Below, piece after piece: positions 1 to 6,349 of a DNA stretch of 7,321 nucleotides (positions are counted from its first letter, which is position 1; each line of letters opens with the position of its first letter). The notes beneath the pieces are model-generated. The model saw only the letters and a program-made list of their open reading frames with translations. It did not search any database and was not told the DNA's origin. Made by a program: the position numbers and the translations under genes. Source of the stretch: JAUVYV01 sp964394625 (lineage in GTDB: Bacteria; Planctomycetota; Phycisphaerae; Sedimentisphaerales; Anaerobacaceae); contig CAYMYK010000156.1 in the NCBI GenBank assembly GCA_964394625.1, positions 1 through 7,321 of the forward strand, read 5' to 3'.

Positions 1-188
1 ACGGGAAAGGAATCCCAGTTTCTGTCTCTAAACTGCCTCTCCTGATACAGCCCGCAATCAACGAGCAATTTAACACCGTTCGCCTCGAGCAAATGCCGCG
101 AGCCGGTAACGTTTCGGGCCGCCCCGAGAAACCTCAGCTTTATCCGCATACCACGCCCCAACTTTTTCATTTTCTTCCAAAATGACAT
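1..188 (-). CDS. Beta-CASP metallo-beta-lactamase-fold RNase-like protein, N-terminal part (runs off the left edge)
   Basis: Reading the minus strand from ATG at 188 gives about 62 residues before the window ends. The recognisable part begins at residue 14 (MRIKLRFLGAARNVTGS), followed by RHLLEANG and LLVDCGLYQ. The pattern G-A-A-R-x-V-T-G-S-x-H-L-L ... L-V-D-C-G-x-Y-Q is the first beta-strand region of bacterial CPSF-like metallo-beta-lactamase/beta-CASP proteins (the TTHA0252-type RNA exonuclease family). The zinc-binding HxHxDH motif would lie just beyond the edge, so catalysis cannot be judged. Family members usually start close to the MRIKL methionine (ATG at 149). The in-frame ATGs at 170 and 188 are alternatives and none has a strong ribosome binding site. 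A good -10 box at 199-204 is compatible with all three. The gene is divergent from the dctPQM operon. The family call is fairly secure; the exact substrate is unknown. Confidence 0.78.
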   Translation of the reverse strand, partial: MSFWKKMKKLGRGMRIKLRFLGAARNVTGSRHLLEANGVKLLVDCGLYQERQFRDRNWDSFP

Positions 189-198
189 TATGTAACGT

Positions 199-227
199 AT
201 TATAACCGAAACCGCTCCACAAAACAA
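199..227 (-). promoter_or_regulatory. Candidate sigma70-type promoter for the beta-CASP gene
   Basis: On the minus strand, TTGTTT (227-222) is followed after 17 bases by a perfect TATAAT (204-199). Transcription would begin near 190-193, only a few bases before the first possible ATG at 188. The -10 match and spacing are good; the -35 shares only TTG with the consensus. Confidence 0.42.
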
Positions 228-259
228 GCCGCAATCCCCCGCAGGCAGACCAAAAATCC

Positions 260-288
260 TTGCCGGACAGACGTCAATCCACTAAACT
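260..288 (+). promoter_or_regulatory. Candidate promoter for the dctPQM operon
   Basis: TTGCCG (260-265), a 17-base spacer and TAAACT (283-288) stand 52 bases before the dctP ATG in the divergent intergenic region 189-340. Each hexamer matches four of six consensus bases. The same TTG-N20-TAAACTC arrangement occurs ahead of dctM and the CPBP protease gene. I see no clear operator in the rest of the intergenic region. Confidence 0.33.
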
Positions 289-340
289 CACCTGTGGCCG
301 ACGCCAAATGTCATACCAATGCGAAACTTGATAGGGCTAT

Positions 341-1336
341 ATGAGAAGGATAGTAACAATTTTTTTGCTGTGCTGCGTGTTGATGATTACGGGGACATTC
401 CCCGGCTGCGGCAAAAAGCACAGCCGGGCAAAGGTGCTGAAGCTCGCCCACGGCCTTGACGTGACACATCCCGTGCACAAGGCAATGGTATATATGGCCG
501 AAAAGGTCGGCGAGAAATCCGCCGGCCGGCTGCGAATCGATATCTACCCGAACGAGCAGCTTGGCAGCGAAAAGGAATGTATCGAACAGCTCCAAATCGG
601 CGCACTGGCAATGACTAAAACCTCATCGTCGCCGCTGGAAAGCTTCATCCCCAAAATGAAAGTGCTGGGCCTGCCCTATATTTTCAGGGATTCACAGCAT
701 TACTGGAAGGTCCTGCTGGGCCCAATCGGCGCCGAGCTTCTGGCCGCCGGCGAATCCGCACCGGTATATCTCAAGGGGCTTTGTTTCTACGACGCCGGCG
801 CCCGCAGCTTTTACACCACGAACAAACCCATCCATACCCCGGCCGATTTGCAGGGCCTGAAAATCCGTGTCCAAAAAAGTCCCATCGCCATACAAATGGT
901 AAAAGCGATGGGCGGCTCGGCTACGCCAATCGACTGGGGTGAGCTTTACACATCACTCCAGCAGGGTGTGGTCGATGGCGCCGAGAACAACCCGCCCAGC
1001 TTCTATACCTCGATGCACTACGAGATTTGCAAATACTACACGCTCGACGAGCACACCCGCCCGCCGGACGTGCTGTTGATAAGCACGCTCGTCTGGAGCA
1101 GGCTGTCGGGCGAATTCAAACGTATCCTCCGGCAGGCCGCCGACGAGTCGGTCGCGTACGAGCGAAAGCTATGGGCACAAAAGCAAAACGACAACCTGCT
1201 GGCGGTCGAAAAGGCCGGCGTCAAAATCACTCGACCCGACAAACAGCCCTTCCGCAACGCCGCCAAGCCAATGCTCGAAGAATTCGCCGGAACCGAAATC
1301 GGCCGGCTCGCTCAAAAAATCGCCGAGGTCAAATAA
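341..1336 (+). CDS. dctP: TRAP transporter substrate-binding protein (DctP family)
   Basis: This 331-residue protein is the extracytoplasmic binding component of a TRAP transporter. It captures a carboxylate-type solute and delivers it to the DctQ/DctM permease. Residues 1-22 form an export signal (MRR then a hydrophobic stretch), and Cys23 follows Gly22, suggesting a lipoprotein, although FPGC is not a textbook lipobox. The mature fold shows DctP landmarks: LKLAHGLDVTHPVHKA (33-48), YPNEQLGSEKECIEQLQIG (69-87), LGLPYIF (109-115), GARSFYTTNKPIHTPADL (153-170), GLKIRVQ (172-178) and DGAENNPPSF (212-221). Arg176 sits where family members salt-bridge the ligand carboxylate, with Arg155 and Asn216 at other ligand positions. 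Length is normal for the family. A weak AGGG (333-336) precedes the ATG. The stop is four bases before dctQ. The ligand cannot be named from sequence; organic or sugar acids are usual. Confidence 0.93.
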   Translation: MRRIVTIFLLCCVLMITGTFPGCGKKHSRAKVLKLAHGLDVTHPVHKAMVYMAEKVGEKSAGRLRIDIYPNEQLGSEKECIEQLQIGALAMTKTSSSPLESFIPKMKVLGLPYIFRDSQHYWKVLLGPIGAELLAAGESAPVYLKGLCFYDAGARSFYTTNKPIHTPADLQGLKIRVQKSPIAIQMVKAMGGSATPIDWGELYTSLQQGVVDGAENNPPSFYTSMHYEICKYYTLDEHTRPPDVLLISTLVWSRLSGEFKRILRQAADESVAYERKLWAQKQNDNLLAVEKAGVKITRPDKQPFRNAAKPMLEEFAGTEIGRLAQKIAEVK

Positions 1337-1340
1337 TACA

Positions 1341-1874
1341 ATGTTTGCAAAGATAAAAAAACTGCTCGACAGAAGCCTCGAGCTGCTTGTCACCGTCTCG
1401 ATGGCGGTGCTCGTCCTCGACGTCGTCTGGCAGGTCTTTACCCGGTACGTCCTGAAGAACCCGAGCTCCTGGACAGAAGAGCTGGCCACGTTCCTGATGA
1501 TATGGGTCGGAATGCTCGGCGCAAGTGTCGCCCTCAATCGCGGGGCACATCTCGGCATCGATTATTTCGTCTCGAAGCTCTCGCCCCGAAAAGGGCTTTT
1601 TGTCTCGCTGTTCGTCTTCGCCGTGACAGCGTTGTTTTCACTGCTGGTCCTCGTCGTCGGCGGCATCGAGCTTCTCGTAAGGATACTCGCCACCCAACAG
1701 GTCTCGCCGGCCCTGGGATTAAAAATGGGATACGTCTATCTCGCCATACCAATCAGCGGTTTTTTCCTCGTCTTTTACAGTGTCGAGCTTTTCGTCAAGA
1801 CCCTCGTCGCCCTTATCAGGGGTAAAGTGATTGAAGAGCCGCACGATTTTGAATCCGCCGCCGCTATGGATTAA
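1341..1874 (+). CDS. dctQ: TRAP transporter small permease subunit (DctQ)
   Basis: This 177-residue integral membrane protein has four predicted helices at about 13-35, 47-64, 86-112 and 129-157, the DctQ topology. It is the small subunit that associates with DctM in the inner membrane and supports docking of the binding protein. Family marks visible are the R35-Y36 pair ending helix 1, W44-T-E-E47 at the start of helix 2, and H70-LGID74 after it. The start ATG lies four bases after the dctP stop. GAGG inside the dctP end (1325-1328) is the only Shine-Dalgarno-like sequence and is 12 bases away, so translation probably depends on coupling. Nine bases separate the gene from dctM. Length is typical and the call is secure from both sequence and operon position. 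Confidence 0.92.
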   Translation: MFAKIKKLLDRSLELLVTVSMAVLVLDVVWQVFTRYVLKNPSSWTEELATFLMIWVGMLGASVALNRGAHLGIDYFVSKLSPRKGLFVSLFVFAVTALFSLLVLVVGGIELLVRILATQQVSPALGLKMGYVYLAIPISGFFLVFYSVELFVKTLVALIRGKVIEEPHDFESAAAMD

Positions 1875-1877
1875 ACT
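1849..1877 (+). promoter_or_regulatory. Possible internal promoter overlapping the dctQ end
   Basis: TTGAAT (1849-1854), 17 bases, then TAAACT (1872-1877) copies the spacing and -10 sequence seen before dctP and the CPBP gene. The -10 includes the dctQ TAA stop and ends six bases before the dctM ATG, so any transcript would be leaderless. Because coding constraint fixes part of this sequence, it may be chance. Confidence 0.15.
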
Positions 1878-1883
1878 CTAACT

Positions 1884-3194
1884 ATGACGCCTGAAACAAT
1901 ATCGGTTCTTGTTCTGGTCGCCAGCTTTGTGGTGCTGCTTCTGCTCAATGTCCCGGTGGCATTTTGCATGGGCATATCGACCCTTCTGGCCGTACTTCTC
2001 GCCGGCGGCCTGCCCTCCTTTCTGATAGTGGCCTACAAAATGGCAACCGGTATCGACAGCTTCGCCCTGCTCGCCATCCCGTTCTTCATCCTCTCCGGCC
2101 TGTTCATGGGCCGGGGCGGTATCGCACGCCGGCTCATCGATTTCGCAAATGTCATCGTCGGACGATTCCGAGGCGGACTCGCCTTCGTCAATATCCTCAC
2201 CTGCATGCTCTTCGGCTCCATCTCCGGCTCCGCCGCCGCCGCCGTCTCCTCGGTAGGCGGCTTTATGATTCCACTGATGAACAAGATGGGCTACCACCGG
2301 GACTTCAACGCATCAATCAGCATCACCGCCGCCACAACCGGCCTGCTGATTCCGCCCAGCAACGTGATGATTGTCTATTCTCTCGCCACCGGCGGTATGG
2401 TCTCCATCGCCGCCATATTTATGGCCGGCATCCTGCCCGGTATCCTCGTCGGACTGGCCCTGATGCTCGTCGCAGGCGTCATCTCCGCACGCCGAAAATA
2501 CGGCAGGGGAGAACGCTTCGGCCCCGCCGAGGCCCTCAAACGTTTCCTTGCCGCCATCCCAGCCCTGCTGCTAATCGTCATCGTCTTAGGCGGCATTTTA
2601 GCCGGAGTCTTCACCGCCACAGAGGCCTCCGCCATCGCAGTGGTATATTCCTTTGTGCTCTCCGTATTCATCTACAAGGAGGTGAAGATAAGAGAACTGC
2701 CCGACATCATCCTTCAATCCGCAGTCACCACCGCCGTAGTCTTCCTGCTGATTGCGACCTCGATGGCGATGAGCTGGTTCCTGGCCCTGCAAAATATCCC
2801 ACAGAACATCAGTGCCTTCCTGCTCGGCCTGACACAGAGCAAGCTGCTTATCCTGCTGATAATAAATCTCATCCTCCTCGCCGTGGGGACATTTATGGAT
2901 ATGACGCCCGCCGTTTTGATTTTCACTCCCATCTTCCTGCCCGTCGTCAAAACCTTCGGCGTTGACCCCCTCCACTTCGGCATCATTATGATTATGAACC
3001 TCTGCATAGGCCTCTGCACCCCGCCGGTAGGAACCGTCCTCTTCCTCGGCTGCGGCATAGCAAACACCACCGTAACCAAAATTATGCGTCACCTCATCCC
3101 CTGTTTCGCCGCAATGGTTGTTGTCCTCCTGGTTTGCACCTATACCCCGTCAATCTCCCTCGCCATCCCCAAATGGCTCGGCCTGGTCAAATAA
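1884..3194 (+). CDS. dctM: TRAP transporter large permease subunit (DctM)
   Basis: This 436-residue polytopic protein is the transport channel of the TRAP system and uses an ion gradient to move the solute delivered by DctP. It is full length for the family and hydrophobic throughout. Conserved blocks include FFILSGLFMGRGGIARRLIDF (67-87), GSAAAAVSSVG (115-125), LIPPSN (155-160), GVFTATEASA (241-250) between the two halves, FMDMTPA (337-343) and GLCTPPVG (376-383). The C-terminus IPKWLGLVK is a normal family ending, so dctM itself is intact. No Shine-Dalgarno precedes the ATG, nine bases after dctQ. A perfect AAGGAGGTGA lies inside the gene at 2676-2685. No terminator follows. The next bases after TAA already belong to a beta-helix gene fragment, so whatever originally followed this operon is missing. 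Confidence 0.95.
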   Translation: MTPETISVLVLVASFVVLLLLNVPVAFCMGISTLLAVLLAGGLPSFLIVAYKMATGIDSFALLAIPFFILSGLFMGRGGIARRLIDFANVIVGRFRGGLAFVNILTCMLFGSISGSAAAAVSSVGGFMIPLMNKMGYHRDFNASISITAATTGLLIPPSNVMIVYSLATGGMVSIAAIFMAGILPGILVGLALMLVAGVISARRKYGRGERFGPAEALKRFLAAIPALLLIVIVLGGILAGVFTATEASAIAVVYSFVLSVFIYKEVKIRELPDIILQSAVTTAVVFLLIATSMAMSWFLALQNIPQNISAFLLGLTQSKLLILLIINLILLAVGTFMDMTPAVLIFTPIFLPVVKTFGVDPLHFGIIMIMNLCIGLCTPPVGTVLFLGCGIANTTVTKIMRHLIPCFAAMVVVLLVCTYTPSISLAIPKWLGLVK

Positions 3195-3249
3195 TACACA
3201 AATTGTCACCGAAAATAAGTCTTCGAGTGGAGGTGCAGTATCAGTTTCA

Positions 3250-4308
3250 ATGCGTGGTCCCACATTCATCGACTGCTCATTCCACCAAAACATCGCTGAC
3301 TTCGATGGCGGAGCCCTGTATTGCACGGCGGGTTTTGCCGAGGCAAAGTTAACAAACTGCACGTTCACCGGAAACCGTGCCGGCAGAATTGGTGGTGCCA
3401 TCTCATTAGCATTTGGTTTTGGCCAAAAGCAGCTTACTAATTGTCTCATTGCCGGCAATCTGGCCGGAGATTATGGTGGAGGGCTCAATTATACAACTCG
3501 CCATGGATCATCAACCACCGTCTCGAATTGCACAATAGCTGATAATTTCGTACCAGACCCGGAACCGCTCCATAATACTGAGCATCTTACCGCCATAAAT
3601 ACCATCTTTGCTGACAGTGAATCTGGACTATGGGATATCGACGATTCGCCCAATATCACTTTCAGTAACATTCGAGGCGGCTGGGCGGGGGAGGGTAATA
3701 TCGATGCTGAGCCGTGTTTTGTTGCCCCCGGCTATTGGGTGGATGCAAATGATGCCAATGTTGTTGTTGAGTCGAATGAGCCGGATGCGGTATGGATTGA
3801 TGGGGACTATCGGCTGTTGGCCGATTCAGCTTGTATCGATGCGGGGGATGCGAATTACATCGGCGCCGCAGGCGAGACGGACCTTGACGGTCGGCTGCGG
3901 GTTGTCGATGGCGACGGCCTGCCGCGAATTGATATGGGGGCTTATGAATATCTTCCGCCGATAGAGGCGCGAATCAGGATAATGCCGCGTGTATTGAACC
4001 TGCGAAGCAGGGGAAACTGGGTTCTGTGCAAAATCACGTTTCCGGCTGGCTGCAATGTCGGCGACATCGACCGCGGCAGTATCCTGCTCGAAGGGCAAAT
4101 CGAGCCGGGACGGGTATTTGTCAGCGAACGGCTACAGGCGGCGATAGCAATGTTCAGGCGGGCTGAGCTGTCGGCTATTTTGCAGCGGGGAAGAGTCGAG
4201 CTGCTTGTTACGGGCCGGCTTACCGACGGTACGCAGTTCGAGGGCAGTGATGTAATAAGGGTAATCGATTGGCCGGGCGGGCGAAAGTGGCCCGGCAAAA
4301 GCAGATAA
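3250..4308 (+). CDS. 5'-truncated right-handed beta-helix surface protein (fragment or pseudogene)
   Basis: Family-like sequence begins upstream of this ATG, in frame from about 3195 (QIVTENKSSSGGAV), directly behind the dctM stop. The ATG at 3250 is only the first usable start and gives 352 residues. Residues 7-145 show beta-helix coils with GGA and NCxxxxN repeats (DGGALYC, LTNCTFTGN, RIGGAISL, LTNCLIAGN, VSNCTIADN), like polymorphic outer-membrane protein repeats. Then come GGWAGEGNIDAEPCF (143-157), CIDAGD (195-200), DLDGRLRVVDGDG (211-223) and DMGAYEY (228-234), as in choice-of-anchor Q proteins. A C-terminal domain (about 240-340) ends in TGRLTDGTQFEGSDVIRVI. No signal peptide, membrane anchor or proper ribosome binding site is present, although such proteins are exported. 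I read it as a 3' remnant fused behind dctM, probably not translated as a functional protein. GC content in its first half is lower than in dctM. Confidence 0.72.
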   Translation: MRGPTFIDCSFHQNIADFDGGALYCTAGFAEAKLTNCTFTGNRAGRIGGAISLAFGFGQKQLTNCLIAGNLAGDYGGGLNYTTRHGSSTTVSNCTIADNFVPDPEPLHNTEHLTAINTIFADSESGLWDIDDSPNITFSNIRGGWAGEGNIDAEPCFVAPGYWVDANDANVVVESNEPDAVWIDGDYRLLADSACIDAGDANYIGAAGETDLDGRLRVVDGDGLPRIDMGAYEYLPPIEARIRIMPRVLNLRSRGNWVLCKITFPAGCNVGDIDRGSILLEGQIEPGRVFVSERLQAAIAMFRRAELSAILQRGRVELLVTGRLTDGTQFEGSDVIRVIDWPGGRKWPGKSR

Positions 4309-4346
4309 TCCGGCTGCGCATCGGAGCGGATGCAGGCGATTGATTG

Positions 4347-4380
4347 GGCTGGGAGGCCACACCCTCCTCAGCCGGTTTTT
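4347..4380 (+). terminator. Rho-independent terminator between convergent genes
   Basis: GGCTG-GGAGG (4347-4356) pairs with CCTCC-T-CAGCC (4363-4373), ten base pairs with one bulged T at 4368 and a six-base loop. GG and five Ts follow (4374-4380). It stands 38 bases after the beta-helix ORF stop. The minus strand lacks a T tract after the hairpin, so it should act on plus-strand transcripts. The lpxB stop codon (4368-4370) lies inside the stem. Confidence 0.55.
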
Positions 4381-5531
4381 GGTTTGTTGGTGAGCATTTC
4401 AATTGCGATGTTTGCGACGAGTTTTGCGGCGTTTCCGCCGGCCAGCGGTTCGGTGAGCTTCAACAGTTCGGTGCTGGTTTGCGAGAGCCGTTCAGGGTCA
4501 TTCAGGAGTTTTTGAGCTGTTTGGGCCACCGATTCGACTGAGCCGAAATGAGGCATAAGCTCCGGCACGAGCCGGCGTTGGGCCAGGATGTTGACTAAGG
4601 AGAGGTATTTGGTTGTGATTAGCCAGCGGCCGATGAGATGCCAGAGCAGCCGGCTGGAGTTGTACATAATCAGCATAGGGCAGCCCGCGGCGGCGACCTG
4701 CAGCGTTGCGCTGCCGCTTGCGACCAGCGCCAAGTCGCTTTTGCAGGCGGTTTGATATACCGAGCCGATATCGAAGGTACATTTGAAGTTGTCTAAACGG
4801 GTTGCTTCGAGGACTTTTCGCGAGTTTTCATTGACGGCGACGGCGGTGAACGTGACGTTGCGGCGTTTTCGCTTCAGGGCGATTGCAACCTGCTGCATCG
4901 GCTGCCAGAGCGAGCGGATTTCGGCGGTACGCGAGCCGGGCATAATCGCAATTTTGGCGTTATCAGCATTGAAATCGGCGTATTTCCGCCGGGCTGTCGC
5001 CGGTACGGCCAGAACAAGCTCGTCGAAGAGGGGGTTGCCGACGAAGGTGGTATCAACGCCGCGAGAGGCAAACCAGTCCTGCTCGAAGGGCAGGATGCAG
5101 CAGAGCTTATCGCAGTATTTCCGCAGTTTTTTGATGCGCCAGGGCGCCCAGGCCCAGAGCTGCGGGGCGACGTAGAAGAGCGTTGGTATGGCGAGTTTTT
5201 TGGCGGCTTTCGCGAGGTGGAAGTTGAACGCGGGCGAATCGCAGACTATGACTAAATCGACCTTGTTTGTTTTGAGATAAAGGTCAATGCGCTTGATGAG
5301 CCGGTAGAAGTACCGGATGTGTACGAAGGCATTGTATGTCATTGCGGCCCGCGAGACGGTATTTTCCAGAAGCTCGCAGCCGGCGCCGGCCATTTTAGGG
5401 CCTCCTACACCGAGGCATTCGATATCGTAACCGCTCCGGCGTAAGGCGGTTACAAGGCCGGCACAGTGGGCGTCGGCGCTTGGCTCGCAGGCGCTTAGGA
5501 AAACGCGGTATTTGCTGTTTTGGCCGGCCAT
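4368..5531 (-). CDS. lpxB: Lipid-A-disaccharide synthase (LpxB)
   Basis: This 387-residue GT19 glycosyltransferase (E. coli LpxB has 382) joins UDP-2,3-diacylglucosamine and 2,3-diacylglucosamine-1-phosphate into the lipid A disaccharide at the cytoplasmic face of the inner membrane. Motifs in order: SACEPSADAH (13-22, the usual GExSGD loop), GVGGPKM (41-47), CDSPAFNF (97-104), YVAPQLWAWAPWR (120-132), LPFEQDWF (147-154), FVGNPLFDE (163-171), MPGSRTAEI (197-205), ASGSATLQ (271-278) and KYLSLVNILAQR (308-319). Asp98 and Arg201 align with the residues reported as essential in LpxB. Oddities: both glycines of the N-terminal loop are replaced (Cys15, Ala19), and the second Asp of the usual DxPDFN is Ala101. 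The gene stands alone rather than in an lpxD-fabZ-lpxA cluster. No Shine-Dalgarno precedes the ATG; a -10-like box lies nine bases upstream. Confidence 0.95.
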   Translation of the reverse strand: MAGQNSKYRVFLSACEPSADAHCAGLVTALRRSGYDIECLGVGGPKMAGAGCELLENTVSRAAMTYNAFVHIRYFYRLIKRIDLYLKTNKVDLVIVCDSPAFNFHLAKAAKKLAIPTLFYVAPQLWAWAPWRIKKLRKYCDKLCCILPFEQDWFASRGVDTTFVGNPLFDELVLAVPATARRKYADFNADNAKIAIMPGSRTAEIRSLWQPMQQVAIALKRKRRNVTFTAVAVNENSRKVLEATRLDNFKCTFDIGSVYQTACKSDLALVASGSATLQVAAAGCPMLIMYNSSRLLWHLIGRWLITTKYLSLVNILAQRRLVPELMPHFGSVESVAQTAQKLLNDPERLSQTSTELLKLTEPLAGGNAAKLVANIAIEMLTNKPKTG

Positions 5532-5540
5532 AGGAGCGGT

Positions 5541-5569
5541 ATTTTAGGCGGTGGCAGGGCAAAAGTAAA
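5541..5569 (-). promoter_or_regulatory. Candidate lpxB promoter
   Basis: On the minus strand TTTACT (5569-5564), 17 bases and TAAAAT (5546-5541) form a plausible promoter with four and five consensus matches. The -10 ends nine bases before the lpxB ATG, so transcription would start at or a few bases from the start codon. The rest of the 111-bp gap to the upstream glycosylase gene holds nothing else I can name. Confidence 0.33.
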
Positions 5570-5642
5570 AGGCAAAAACGCCTTCGCAGTCATTCGGCGT
5601 GCCGTATTCAGGCCGGCGGCGGTCGTCATAAACCAGCGATGC

Positions 5643-6308
5643 TCACGGGTATTCGGCTTCGATGGTGTGCGGCAGCAGGTTCAGGGGGCAATCGCTGCAT
5701 CTCGGTTTCGGCCGGCAGAACTGCTTGCCGAGCCGGACGAGCAGGGCGTGGTATTCGTTGAACAGCCGAACGTCCTCGTCGAGGTTCGATTGAAACAGGT
5801 CCTGAATTTGCTCGTAATCGGCGTCGCTGTCGATGAGCCGGTGCCGGAGCATAACGCGGGCGGTGTAGGCATCGACGACGAAGACGGCCCTGTCGAGGGC
5901 GTAGAGCAGGATGGAGTCGGCGGTCTCTCTGCCGATGCCCTTTACACCGAGCAGCTCTCGGCGAAGCAGGTCTGTGGGGATATCGTTTAAGCCGTCCAGT
6001 TGGCCGTTGTAGTTTTTGAAGAGCCAGTCGAGGAAGTTTTTCAGTCGCCGTGCCTTCAGTCGGTAGTAGCCGGCGGGGCGGATAAGGGCGGCGAGCTTCT
6101 CGATTTCAATTTCGTACAGCTTATGCGGTTCGAGCAGAGAGCAGCCCCTGAGGTTGGCAATTGCCTTTTCGACGTTTGTCCAGTTAGTGTTCTGGGTGAG
6201 TATCGCCCCGACGACGATTTCGAATCGGGTCCGTCCCGGCCACCAGTGCTGCGGGCCGAAATACTCGAAGAGCCGCTGATAAATTGTCTTTAGTCGCTCG
6301 CCCACCAT
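5643..6308 (-). CDS. Endonuclease III-superfamily (HhH-GPD) DNA glycosylase, MagIII-like
   Basis: From ATG at 6308 this is a 221-residue HhH-GPD base-excision glycosylase; an in-frame TTG at 6326 would add six residues. Counting from that TTG: WWPGRTRFEIVVGAILTQNTNW (28-49), IRPAGYYRLKARRL (82-95), the helix-hairpin-helix LLGVKGIGRETADSIL (125-140) and FVVDAYTARV (149-158) with catalytic Asp152. The WWP...GAILTQNT...RPxGxYxxKAxRL...KGIGxExADxILxY pattern resembles Helicobacter MagIII (3-methyladenine glycosylase) more than Nth. The position of the Nth lyase lysine is Glu134, so a monofunctional glycosylase without AP-lyase activity is expected. The C-terminus has Cys204, Cys210 and Cys213 of an iron-sulfur loop, but the fourth expected cysteine is Pro219. 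It probably removes alkylated bases; the exact lesion is an inference. It lies 111 bp upstream of lpxB and is divergent from the CPBP gene. Confidence 0.87.
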   Translation of the reverse strand: MVGERLKTIYQRLFEYFGPQHWWPGRTRFEIVVGAILTQNTNWTNVEKAIANLRGCSLLEPHKLYEIEIEKLAALIRPAGYYRLKARRLKNFLDWLFKNYNGQLDGLNDIPTDLLRRELLGVKGIGRETADSILLYALDRAVFVVDAYTARVMLRHRLIDSDADYEQIQDLFQSNLDEDVRLFNEYHALLVRLGKQFCRPKPRCSDCPLNLLPHTIEAEYP

Positions 6309-6349
6309 AATATTATCCGTGTACAAGAAAAAGCATCATTACGCTTAGT

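Noticed and set aside
1964..2965. A 333-codon open frame overlapping dctM on the same strand
   Set aside because: It is very rich in Arg, His and Pro with no recognisable fold, as expected from an alternative frame of GC-rich, C-ending codons. The dctM frame is clearly the real one.
2598..3092. Long antisense open frames opposite dctM
   Set aside because: They mirror dctM codons (many Glu, Gly, His and Asp) and show no family signal or start context.
3118..3249. TTG at 3118 as the true start of the beta-helix protein
   Set aside because: It would overlap dctM by 77 bases, and its first 26 or so residues are simply dctM sequence read in another frame, with no signal peptide.
5569..5584. Small hairpin AAGGC-AAAAAC-GCCTT between the glycosylase and lpxB genes
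   Set aside because: The stem is only five pairs and no T tract follows on the minus strand, so I do not call it a terminator.
5520..5990. A 156-codon plus-strand open frame opposite the glycosylase gene
   Set aside because: It covers the antisense of the HhH-GPD gene and the lpxB start. The minus-strand frames have clear families, whereas this one has none, despite AGGAG-like bases near its start.
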